DNA from: Sphingomonas sanxanigenens DSM 19645 = NX02
Lineage (GTDB): Bacteria; Pseudomonadota; Alphaproteobacteria; Sphingomonadales; Sphingomonadaceae
Direction of reading: 5' to 3'
DNA length: 64,000 nt
Assembly (NCBI RefSeq): GCF_000512205.2
Contig: NZ_CP011450.1
Span: forward strand, 62,001-126,000
Made by a program: the position numbers and the translations under genes. Every line of letters starts with the position of its first letter. The first letter of the stretch is position 1. Below are positions 57,235 through 64,000 of the stretch, piece by piece. The notes under the pieces are model-generated. The model ran no database searches, was not told the origin of the DNA, and saw only the letters and a list, made by a program, of their open reading frames with translations.

Positions 57235-57408
57235 TGTCAATCGGCGTCCAAAAAGGACCCCCTATCGGCGTGCAAAAGGGACCCCCTTCGTCGAGCTGCG
57301 TGACAGGTATGGCGGGCGTGCCGTTCGCGCTGGTTGCGGCGTAGGGCGGGCGTAGCTCGACCGGAGGCGCAACCAGCGCGAAGCGTCTTCTGCCGGTAGT
57401 CCCTTGCG

Positions 57409-58137
57409 TCAGCTGCGGTGTTTGAAGCGCCAGCTGTCGTTGCCGGTCTCGACGATGTCGCAATGGTGGGTAATGCGATCGAGCAGCGCGGTGGTCATCT
57501 TCGGGTCACCAAAGACGGTTGGCCACTCGCCAAAGGCGAGGTTCGTCGTGACGATGACCGAGGTGCGCTCGTAGAGCTTGCTCACCAGATGGAAGAGCAG
57601 CTGACCGCCTGAGCGGGCGAAGGGCAGATAGCCGAGCTCGTCCAGCACCACGACATCGAGGCGGGAGAGCTGTTTTGCGAGCGCGCCGGCTTTGCCGAGG
57701 CGGTTCTCCTCCTCGAGCCGGTTCACGAGGTCGACCGTGTTGAAGTAGTGCCCGCGGGCACCGGCCCGCACGACGTTGGCGGTGATGGCGCTGGCCAGGT
57801 GTGTCTTGCCGGTGCCCGTACCGCCGACCAGCACGACGTTGCGCTGGCTCGCCAGGAACGAGCCGCTGTGCAGCGAGCGTACGAGCCCCTCGTTGATGGG
57901 GGTGCCGTCGAAGACGAAGCCGTCGAGATCCTTCACCGCCGGCAACCTGACGGCCGACATCCGGTATCGGACCGACGCTGCATGGCGGTGGGTTGCCTCG
58001 GCACGCAGCAGGTCGGTCAGGATCTCCATCGTCGTGCGCTTGCGCTGTAGTCCGGTGGTCACCGCCTCGTCGAAGGCACTGGCCATGCCCTTCAGGCCGA
58101 GACCCGCCATGGCCGTCATCATCTCATGCCGCTGCAT
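57409..58137 (-). CDS. istB: IstB ATPase helper (copy 2)
   Basis: 242 aa, identical in translation to copy 1: Walker [12 protein letters not shown] and Walker [12 protein letters not shown]. Start chosen at [12 protein letters not shown] by analogy. Confidence 0.93.
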   Translation of the reverse strand: MQRHEMMTAMAGLGLKGMASAFDEAVTTGLQRKRTTMEILTDLLRAEATHRHAASVRYRMSAVRLPAVKDLDGFVFDGTPINEGLVRSLHSGSFLASQRNVVLVGGTGTGKTHLASAITANVVRAGARGHYFNTVDLVNRLEEENRLGKAGALAKQLSRLDVVVLDELGYLPFARSGGQLLFHLVSKLYERTSVIVTTNLAFGEWPTVFGDPKMTTALLDRITHHCDIVETGNDSWRFKHRS

Positions 58138-59656
58138 GGAGGCCTCGCAGGCTGTCGTAGCGCGTGCAGTCGGCAAGAGGCGGATGACGCAGCGCCAGGT
58201 CCTCGGCCGTGACGATGGCCAACGGTCGAGGCGGTTCTCGCCTGCGGGCCAGTATGTTGAGGATGACATCGTCGCTGGTGACGCCGGCCAGCAACGCCTC
58301 GCGTACAGCCGCCTCGACGAGGTTCAGCTCGTCGTCGAGCACCGCCGCCAGCACCCGCACGAACCGCCGGTCAGCATCATCGCCAGCGCCTAGCTTGCGC
58401 CGGAGCCGCGACAGCGCAGGTGGCAACTCCCAGTTTTGGAATGGTGCACCGTTGCGCAAGGCGCCGGGCTTGGTGACCAGCACCGGCAGATAGTGCCACG
58501 GGTCGTAGATGGTCCGGTCGCGTCCGAAAAACCGGGGATGGTCGGCAACGACCTCGCCGTCGCAGCGCACGACGATGCGGTCGGCATAGGCACGGACCTG
58601 GACCGCGCGCCGCACCGCCTTGGCCATGACCGAGTAGCGGTTGCGGTCAAAGTTTATCAGGCACGTGCCGCTCACCGCGTGTTCGCTCTCGTAGAACCCG
58701 TCGAAGGGCGCGACGACGGGCTGAAGCACGCTGCGCTCCGCAGCCCAGGCCTGAGCGACCGTCAGTTCCTTCTGCTCGGGATGCTGGTGCGTGTCCGCCC
58801 AACGGCGACACTCCGCCTCCAGCCAACCGTTCAGCTCCTCAATGCTGGCAAAGCGCAGGCGTGGTTGGAAGAACCGGCCACGTGCCGTCTGCACCTGGTT
58901 CTCGACCTGACCCTTCTCCCAACCGGCTGCCGGCGAACATGCCGTCGGTTCGACCATGTAGTGGTTGGCCATGACCAGGAACCGCCGGTTGAAGACCCGC
59001 TCCTTGCCGGTGAACACGCTCGTCACCGCGGTCTTCATGTTGTCGTAGATGCCGCGCGTTGGCACGCCCCCGAAAAAGGCGAACGCCCGCGCATGCGCGT
59101 CGAACAGCATCTCCTGCGTCTCGCGGGGATAGGCTCGCACGTATATCACTCGCGACGCGCACAGCCGCACATGCGCGACCTTCACGCGCATCGGCTTGCC
59201 CGCGATCTCGACGTCCTCATGGCTCCAGTCGAACTGATAGGCCTCGCCCGGCCGGAACAGCAGCGGGATGAACGCCGGCGCATCCATCACGTCGCGACGC
59301 CGCGCCTGCCGCCAGCGGGCCGCATAGCGACGCACCGCATCATACGAGCCGTCAAACCCCTCGCGCAGCAGCAGGTCGTGGATACGCGTGATGCGCAGCT
59401 TCTCGCGCCGCGGCCGTGCCTCGTCTTCCTTCAACAGCGCATCCAGTCGCACCTGGAATGGTCCGATCTTCGGCAGCGGCTGAACCTCGCGTCGGTAGCC
59501 CATGTCCGCCTCCGGCGACCGGATCGCCTTGCGCACCACCCCACGTGACAGATGCAGGTCGCGCATTATCGCCTTGATGGCTTTCCCCGCCGCGTGCTCG
59601 CGCCGGATCCTCAACACCGTCTCCAATACCAACATCCCGATCTCGCCGCCTGACAC
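58124..59656 (-). CDS. istA: IstA transposase (copy 2)
   Basis: 510 aa, identical in translation to copy 1 with the same DDE residues. Full length. Confidence 0.94.
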   Translation of the reverse strand: MSGGEIGMLVLETVLRIRREHAAGKAIKAIMRDLHLSRGVVRKAIRSPEADMGYRREVQPLPKIGPFQVRLDALLKEDEARPRREKLRITRIHDLLLREGFDGSYDAVRRYAARWRQARRRDVMDAPAFIPLLFRPGEAYQFDWSHEDVEIAGKPMRVKVAHVRLCASRVIYVRAYPRETQEMLFDAHARAFAFFGGVPTRGIYDNMKTAVTSVFTGKERVFNRRFLVMANHYMVEPTACSPAAGWEKGQVENQVQTARGRFFQPRLRFASIEELNGWLEAECRRWADTHQHPEQKELTVAQAWAAERSVLQPVVAPFDGFYESEHAVSGTCLINFDRNRYSVMAKAVRRAVQVRAYADRIVVRCDGEVVADHPRFFGRDRTIYDPWHYLPVLVTKPGALRNGAPFQNWELPPALSRLRRKLGAGDDADRRFVRVLAAVLDDELNLVEAAVREALLAGVTSDDVILNILARRREPPRPLAIVTAEDLALRHPPLADCTRYDSLRGLHAAA

Positions 59657-59750
59657 CTGCCAAGCGAACAGCCTAGACCACCGGGATGAGGGGTCCTTTT
59701 TCGACGCCGATCACCCCGCTACCGGGGTCCTTTTTCCACGCCGATCCACA

Positions 59751-59758
59751 CTCTCCCG
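59751..59758. repeat. Target-site duplication, right side of IS copy 2
   Basis: CTCTCCCG, matching 57227-57234. Confidence 0.9.
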
Positions 59759-60456
59759 AATGATCATCGCATCGAACAGCCCGACTGGAATCCCGTATTC
59801 GCAGGCGACGTTGCTCATCATCGAGAAATATGTCTGGCGGCGGACTTCGGCATCGGCGGGCAGGAAACCGCTTCGCCGGTAACCGGTCGGCGAGCATCCG
59901 GGGACGAAGGTCGTCGCAGCCGCAGCGAATACCGGGCCGCCGCGCATCCATGCCGGCACGGCGATCGCGGAAAATGGAGCAAGTGCCGCCGTCTGACTGG
60001 TCGGGGCGCCGAGCTGGGCAACACCGACCGGGGCAAAGGGGTCCTCCTCCGCGACCGCCGTCGTTGCGCCGGCCTCTGCCGCGAGTCTTTCACCCATCTG
60101 ATACTCGACCCAGCGACGGCTCAGATCGTGGACCCGGAAGCCCTCCACATCCGCTATGACGGCCTCGGCCGGACCCTCCATGCGGGGCTCGGCCGTCCCA
60201 TCCTTAGCGTCGGCGGCGACGTCCGACCGCCCCGTCATGCTGATCAGCTGGACGCTGCGCACCGGCGAAGCGGCGCGTTGGTTCGCCGCGAGCGCGGCCC
60301 CGCTATCAACGATGACAAGTGTGCTCGCGAGCAACAACGCACGCATATCAAACCTCCCTGACCCCTAGTTCAGGAAGTTGAGATCAGGCGATTTGCAGTT
60401 GTCAATTCCCTGGAGCGGGCAAACTATGGCTGCATTGGATCGCCCGAAACTGGATC

Positions 60457-61749
60457 ATGTGGCTGATTGACCGAGACACGGATGGCCGCGGCCCTCGGAT
60501 CGCGCTGCCCGCTCCGCTCCGCGAGGCGCTGGTGCGTTGGTACATCGGCCAGGGATCGCCTGGCGATGAAGAAGCAGGAATCATGCTCGTCCAGAACGCC
60601 CGAATCGGCGCCAAGTGGATCGCCTGTGATTGCCTGGCCGCGGACGATCCGCCGCCGATACTTACGCCCGCCTTCCTGTCGGAGGCGGAGACCTATTATC
60701 TCCGCCGGCTGACCAGCGCAAAGCGACCCGACCACCGCGCCGACTGCCCCTTCTTCCGGGATCAGGTCACCCATCGCATCTCGGAGGTACGATCGCGCGA
60801 AACGCCGGCGGCGCCTCCCGAGGGCTTCTTCGAGGTCCTGCGGCCTGCCCCCAGCAAGCTCGCGCAACAGCCCGAGAGCGACGCCAGCGACGATCGCACG
60901 CGCCACGCCTCGGTGCCTAGGCTGGCCCGGCTGCTATGGCGCCTCCTCGACGTTGCAGGGACGACCCGGGCTTTTCCCTTGTCCGATGGCGCGGAGGAGC
61001 CTTCGATCAAGCGGGAGTTCGATGCTCTAGTGAAGGCGAGCAGCAGGATCGAGATCGCGCCCGGCATCGAGCTCAGCCGCGCCTTCTGGACCCACGCCGA
61101 TGCCCTGCACAGCCGGCGCGCCTATGCGGTTCTGAGGCGTCTCTCCCGAGACTGGCCTCCCGGCCACGCGCCGCAGGCGTTCTTCGCGCTCTTCTCGCAT
61201 CAGATCACCGGCCATGTCATCGAGACCGCCGACAACCGGCCAGTGCGCGTCGCCAATCGGGTGCAATCCCCGTCGGTGCGGGGCAACCTGGTCCGTGGCC
61301 CTTTCCTCGTGATCGTCGTCGCTGGTCAATATCCCGAGGCGCGTGGCTATGCTCCGCTTCGCGCCTACGCCCAGCCGATCTACTCGGGGCAGCGTTTCAT
61401 CCCGGTCGACTCCGAGTTCGAGCGCAGCCTGCTGCGCGAATTGCTGTCGATCCAGCGCAACCTTCACCGGCATGGCATCGATGCCGCGATCGAAAAGCCC
61501 GTGTTCGATATTCTGACGCCGCTCGGCCCTGCGCGACCGGACTTCCTGATCGAGGCGCGCTCGCGGATCACCGGGGAGATCAAGCGTCTGGCGATCGACG
61601 CCATCGACCACGGTGACGACGAGCATGACGGATCGAGCACCAGCGGGCATTCCCGCATGCGCGAGATCGCTCCGCTGCTCTGCCTCAGTTCCGGCGACCT
61701 CGAGCTGGGCCGGGTAGCGCGAAAGGTTGCCGCCGCCCTGGACCTGTGA
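60457..61749 (+). CDS. DUF1173-like plasmid protein
   Basis: 430 aa. MWLIDRDTDGRGPRIALPAP onward resembles DUF1173 proteins carried by conjugative elements. Residues near 75-110 hold CDCLA and CPFF, possibly a metal site. The end has FERSLLREL, RPDFLIEA and EIKRLAID, which would fit a PD-(D/E)XK nuclease fold. Function unknown; co-located with transfer genes. Confidence 0.5.
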   Translation: MWLIDRDTDGRGPRIALPAPLREALVRWYIGQGSPGDEEAGIMLVQNARIGAKWIACDCLAADDPPPILTPAFLSEAETYYLRRLTSAKRPDHRADCPFFRDQVTHRISEVRSRETPAAPPEGFFEVLRPAPSKLAQQPESDASDDRTRHASVPRLARLLWRLLDVAGTTRAFPLSDGAEEPSIKREFDALVKASSRIEIAPGIELSRAFWTHADALHSRRAYAVLRRLSRDWPPGHAPQAFFALFSHQITGHVIETADNRPVRVANRVQSPSVRGNLVRGPFLVIVVAGQYPEARGYAPLRAYAQPIYSGQRFIPVDSEFERSLLRELLSIQRNLHRHGIDAAIEKPVFDILTPLGPARPDFLIEARSRITGEIKRLAIDAIDHGDDEHDGSSTSGHSRMREIAPLLCLSSGDLELGRVARKVAAALDL

Positions 61750-61766
61750 GTTGAGCCCCGTGCTTC

Positions 61767-62036
61767 TCAGCTCCAGCGAAGCGTCATCGCGAACCCGCCC
61801 ACAATGGCGATGATAACCGGCGTCGAGCGAAAGTAGAGCCGTTGCCACAGCCACCAGAGCTTGGACACGAAGAGAATTGCTTGTCGAACGCTCCGAACTT
61901 CTTCCCAGGCGCGTTCGCGGCAGACGTGCACTCCAGCGCCGACAATCGACAACGCGAGGGCGATCGCACAGCACAGCGCCGTAGCAGCGTAGAGAGCTGC
62001 CCAGTTCGCCAATTCGAGTTGCGTCAGCTGCGCCAT
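61767..62036 (-). CDS. Small membrane protein, unknown
   Basis: 89 aa from MAQLTQLELANWAALY at 62036. Two hydrophobic segments (AATALCCAIALALSIVG and STPVIIAIVGGFAMTL) with a Trp-rich loop between them. No family recognised. Convergent to the DUF1173-like gene, 17 bp away. Confidence 0.5.
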   Translation of the reverse strand: MAQLTQLELANWAALYAATALCCAIALALSIVGAGVHVCRERAWEEVRSVRQAILFVSKLWWLWQRLYFRSTPVIIAIVGGFAMTLRWS

Positions 62037-62401
62037 TTCCGACCGTACCTTCTCGCACCGCCATCCAGGTAAGTGTCTGCCCTCGTTCCGGTTCCTACAG
62101 CCGTTATTGGTCGCCAAAGCCTGGCCTTAGACCCTTGACGGGGCGCCGAGGAATACTAGCTCGACTGACGCCGAACGCCATAGCGGTTCGGCTGGGACTA
62201 GAGGGCGCCGGCTCTCTCTCCGGCGCATCTCATGCCCGAATTGCTCATGCAGAGGATTTGGATATGAGGACGATTGTTCGCGATCTGATCCGTGGGCGGC
62301 GGCGCGGTGCTGCCGATAGCTCCCACAACAACGCGCTCCGCCATCTGGAGAGCCAGACGCCACCCTCCCGATCGGAGGCGCGTCGCTGGCGCTCGCGCGT
62401 G
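62037..62401. other. Intergenic stretch
   Basis: About 365 bp between divergent small genes. Frames extend into it from both genes but show no ribosome site or family match. Nothing else recognised. Confidence 0.5.
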
Positions 62402-62677
62402 ATGAAAGTGCTGACGTCGGCAATCGTCGGTCTGCTGGCGCTCCTCGGCACGTCCCTTACCCCCGCAGCGGCTCAGGTCTGGGCGCCGCCGCCGGCGTGG
62501 GGGCCGGGCTGGCATCATTGGACCGGCCATCATCGCTGGGCGCCAGGATGGCGCGGCCCAGTGTGGATAGCCGAACCAGGCCCTCGTCATGGTTGGTATC
62601 GCTGGCACGGCCGGTGGTACCGGCATTGCGGGTGGCGCTGGGAAGCGCCGCATCTCCGCGGGTGGCGCTGCTACTGA
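62402..62677 (+). CDS. Secreted Trp/His/Pro-rich small protein
   Basis: 91 aa from MKVLTSAIVGLLALLG at 62402; the signal peptide ends near TPAAAQ. The mature part is full of Trp, His, Gly and Arg (PPPAWGPGWHHWTGHHRW). Similar in style to the tail of the protein at 4949, but shorter. Could bind metal or form a low-complexity surface coat; unknown. Confidence 0.55.
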   Translation: MKVLTSAIVGLLALLGTSLTPAAAQVWAPPPAWGPGWHHWTGHHRWAPGWRGPVWIAEPGPRHGWYRWHGRWYRHCGWRWEAPHLRGWRCY

Positions 62678-62821
62678 CGCGTTGGCCCGACCCTCGGCGG
62701 TCGGGCCAACATCGACCACGTGGCGATGGACCGCGACCATGCCCAGCAAACTGCGCAACGGGCTAGACGGATTTGCTCGCTGGTCATGCCTTCCGCCGAC
62801 CGGAGGCCGAGGGAAGCTTTG

Positions 62822-63226
62822 ATGTTCGAGTGTCTGATCCTTGGAGACAGCACGGGCGTCGGCACCGCGCAGGCGATAAACGCGCGCTACGAACGCCATT
62901 GTGACGTTCAGGCCGCAGAGCGGGCCACGGCCGCCCAGGTCCTTTCCTGGCGAAGACCGGGAAAACGCTACAATACCTGCATCTTCTCGATGGGCTCCAA
63001 TGACATGGCCGGACCGGCTCTCGCCGCCCGCCTCGCTGAGATACGTGCGCAGTTCTGTTTCAACCGTGTGATCTGGCTGCTGCCATACGCCCGCCCACAA
63101 GCCTACACCGTCAGCTCCGTCGCTGCTCGCTTTGGTGACGAGACCCTGGATCTCGGCCGCTTCCGCTCCCGCGACGGCGTTCACCCGAGCCGGTATATGG
63201 ACGTGGCCGAAGCGCTTCTGAGATAG
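62822..63226 (+). CDS. SGNH hydrolase-like small protein
   Basis: 134 aa from MFECLILGDSTGVGTAQ at 62822. Block I GDSTGVG, a block III-like SMGSND and block V DGVHPS carry the Ser, Asn and Asp/His of SGNH esterases. No signal peptide. Shorter than usual (about 180-200), and block II is unclear. Substrate unknown. Confidence 0.65.
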   Translation: MFECLILGDSTGVGTAQAINARYERHCDVQAAERATAAQVLSWRRPGKRYNTCIFSMGSNDMAGPALAARLAEIRAQFCFNRVIWLLPYARPQAYTVSSVAARFGDETLDLGRFRSRDGVHPSRYMDVAEALLR

Positions 63227-63259
63227 CGGTAAAGCAGCCGCTCGGTCCTTCGCTACGGC

Positions 63260-63760
63260 TCAACTGCGCAACGTGGGCGCTTCGCCGAAAGCTGTCTCTG
63301 CCTGCGAGAGGCAGCGGTCCCAGAAGGCAATCGCGGCATGAAAGTTCGGCAGTACCGGCCGGCCAAGACGATCCCGCACCTCTCGCGCGTCGAACGCAGC
63401 GACGCGAGCCACGTTGCCCGGCATCGTCGGATCGACCACCACGGCAATCGTTCCGAAGCCCTCGCTGCGCAGTTCAAGGCCGCCTTGGAATTCCTTCAGG
63501 AGGGCGTTGCGCGTCGGCTCGATGAACTCGCTGAAAATCGGATCTCGCCGCCAGATCGGCCATTGTTCGCGGCTGTACTCGCGCCGAGCGGCATCGTGAC
63601 AGTCAACATTGGCGAACACATGTCCAACCGATCGCAGGAGCGCAACGATCGCGACATATTGCGACTGGAAGTCGGCAACAGGCCGCATCATGCTGTCGTC
63701 CTGCTGAAAGCGGGCGACGAGGTCCCGAATTAAATCGAGCTGGGCGCGGGCGACAAGCAT
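63260..63760 (-). CDS. Hypothetical protein
   Basis: 166 aa, MLVARAQLDLIRDLVARFQQ onward. No signal or membrane segment. Pattern VDCHDAARREYSREQWPIWRRDPIFSEF and NFHAAIAFWDRCL. No family recognised. Confidence 0.6.
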   Translation of the reverse strand: MLVARAQLDLIRDLVARFQQDDSMMRPVADFQSQYVAIVALLRSVGHVFANVDCHDAARREYSREQWPIWRRDPIFSEFIEPTRNALLKEFQGGLELRSEGFGTIAVVVDPTMPGNVARVAAFDAREVRDRLGRPVLPNFHAAIAFWDRCLSQAETAFGEAPTLRS

Positions 63761-63763
63761 GGC

Positions 63764-63850
63764 CTAGAACCGCCCAGACACCAGTTGGCGGCCCGCCTCG
63801 GTATCAGAGAAGGCGCGAAGCGTCTCGGCGGTCTTGCAGATTCTCATCAT
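63764..63850 (-). CDS. Possible 28-aa ORF
   Basis: ATG at 63850 with GGAG upstream, MMRICKTAETLRAFSDTEA onward, stop at 63764, 4 bp before the ATG of the next gene. Too short to assign; may be a leader peptide. Confidence 0.3.
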   Translation of the reverse strand: MMRICKTAETLRAFSDTEAGRQLVSGRF

Positions 63851-63892
63851 GATCTCCGCGATGCGATACAGTGGCTCGGTAAATGGGCACGG

Positions 63893-64000
63893 CTATGCCA
63901 CAGCCCAAAGGTCATCGGGTCCGAGATAGCTCAGCTCAAGCTGCGCAGGGTTCAGCGCGACTGTCGCGCGGAGAAGGCCACGCCGATTATGGTTGAGGGG
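63893..64000 (-). CDS. 3-prime end of a gene running off the window
   Basis: The reverse strand reads PLNHNRRGLLRATVALNPAQ then LELSYLGPDDLWAVA and a stop at 63893. No stop upstream inside the window. Function unknown. Confidence 0.45.
   Translation of the reverse strand, partial: PLNHNRRGLLRATVALNPAQLELSYLGPDDLWAVA

Larger units (their letters stand above)
57235..59750 (-). mobile_element. IS21-family insertion sequence, copy 2
   Basis: 2516 bp, same termini, gene order and translations as copy 1, displaced by 35682 bp and in the same orientation. No base difference seen by eye. Own 8-bp target duplication. Confidence 0.95.
56851..60346 (-). pseudogene. Lytic transglycosylase gene split by IS21 insertion
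   Basis: The N-terminal piece (60346 to 59751) has a signal peptide and ends at MIIRES; the C-terminal piece (57234 to 56851) continues RYNASAVSPKSAFGLTQLMPGTA. Joining them without one 8-bp duplication gives an intact 323-aa SLT (VirB1-like) frame, with the catalytic Glu in the IRES motif and the AAYNAGPGRV box. Such enzymes open peptidoglycan for conjugation. Located beside the transfer genes. Confidence 0.9.

Noticed and set aside
63947..63954. Box-like sequence GATAGCTCAGCTC near the right end
   Set aside because: Lacks the CTGA left half and lies inside a probable coding end.

Overview
The window is high-GC DNA that looks like a conjugative plasmid or integrative element of a sphingomonad-type alphaproteobacterium. 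The grounds are codon and GC style, the F-type tra gene set in the order known from sphingomonad plasmids, a probable alphaproteobacterial RpoH-type promoter before groES, and the protein sequences. No rRNA, tRNA or CRISPR array was seen. No replication gene, relaxase (TraI) or coupling protein (TraD) lies in the window.

Left part (1 to about 33.6 kb): a stress-tolerance island. It carries clpB (running off the left edge), a DegP/HtrA protease, 6-phosphogluconolactonase, a glycine-zipper protein, a mannose-6-phosphate isomerase, a GH130-like enzyme, a YfdX lipoprotein, a DUF5335-like protein, two Crp/Fnr regulators, Hsp20, a short histidine kinase, an SDR/membrane fusion, a cardiolipin-synthase-like phospholipase D, KefB, a KefC-like antiporter broken by an IS21-family element, a YoaK/DUF1275 protein, HdeD, a Bax-inhibitor-1 protein, GroES/GroEL, and a KaiC ATPase overlapping a hybrid histidine kinase. 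The content resembles the transmissible locus of stress tolerance of Gammaproteobacteria (Hsp20, Clp, YfdX, HdeD, KefB, DegP), with a different gene order and extra metabolic and signalling genes.

Main observation: ten copies of a palindrome, CTGA-N6-TCA(G/C), sit in the intergenic regions of this island, and I saw none in the intergenic regions of the tra part. This is the TGA-N6-TCA core of Crp/Fnr sites, and two Crp/Fnr proteins are encoded in the island. Beyond several boxes a -10-like hexamer starts 22-23 bp further on, which would put the box near -41.5. The island therefore looks like one regulon with its own regulators.

Middle (33.6-35.6 kb): a ParD/ParE toxin-antitoxin pair, a possible winged-helix protein and a small membrane protein. 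Right (35.6-55.4 kb): a 21-gene F-type conjugation operon on the minus strand, reading traA, L, E, K, B, dsbC, V, C, orf, trbI, an S26 peptidase, W, orf, U, trbC, N, orf, orf, F, H, G. Many neighbours overlap by 4 bases. From 55.4 kb on come a repeat-rich leader region, a ribbon-helix-helix-like protein, an HTH protein, a lytic transglycosylase gene broken by a second IS copy, a DUF1173-like protein and several hypotheticals, among them an SGNH hydrolase-like protein.

The two 2516-bp IS21-family copies appear identical and lie in the same orientation. Each has its own target duplication (9 and 8 bp), so they are independent recent insertions. Recombination between them would remove 35.7 kb, including groESL and the whole tra operon.
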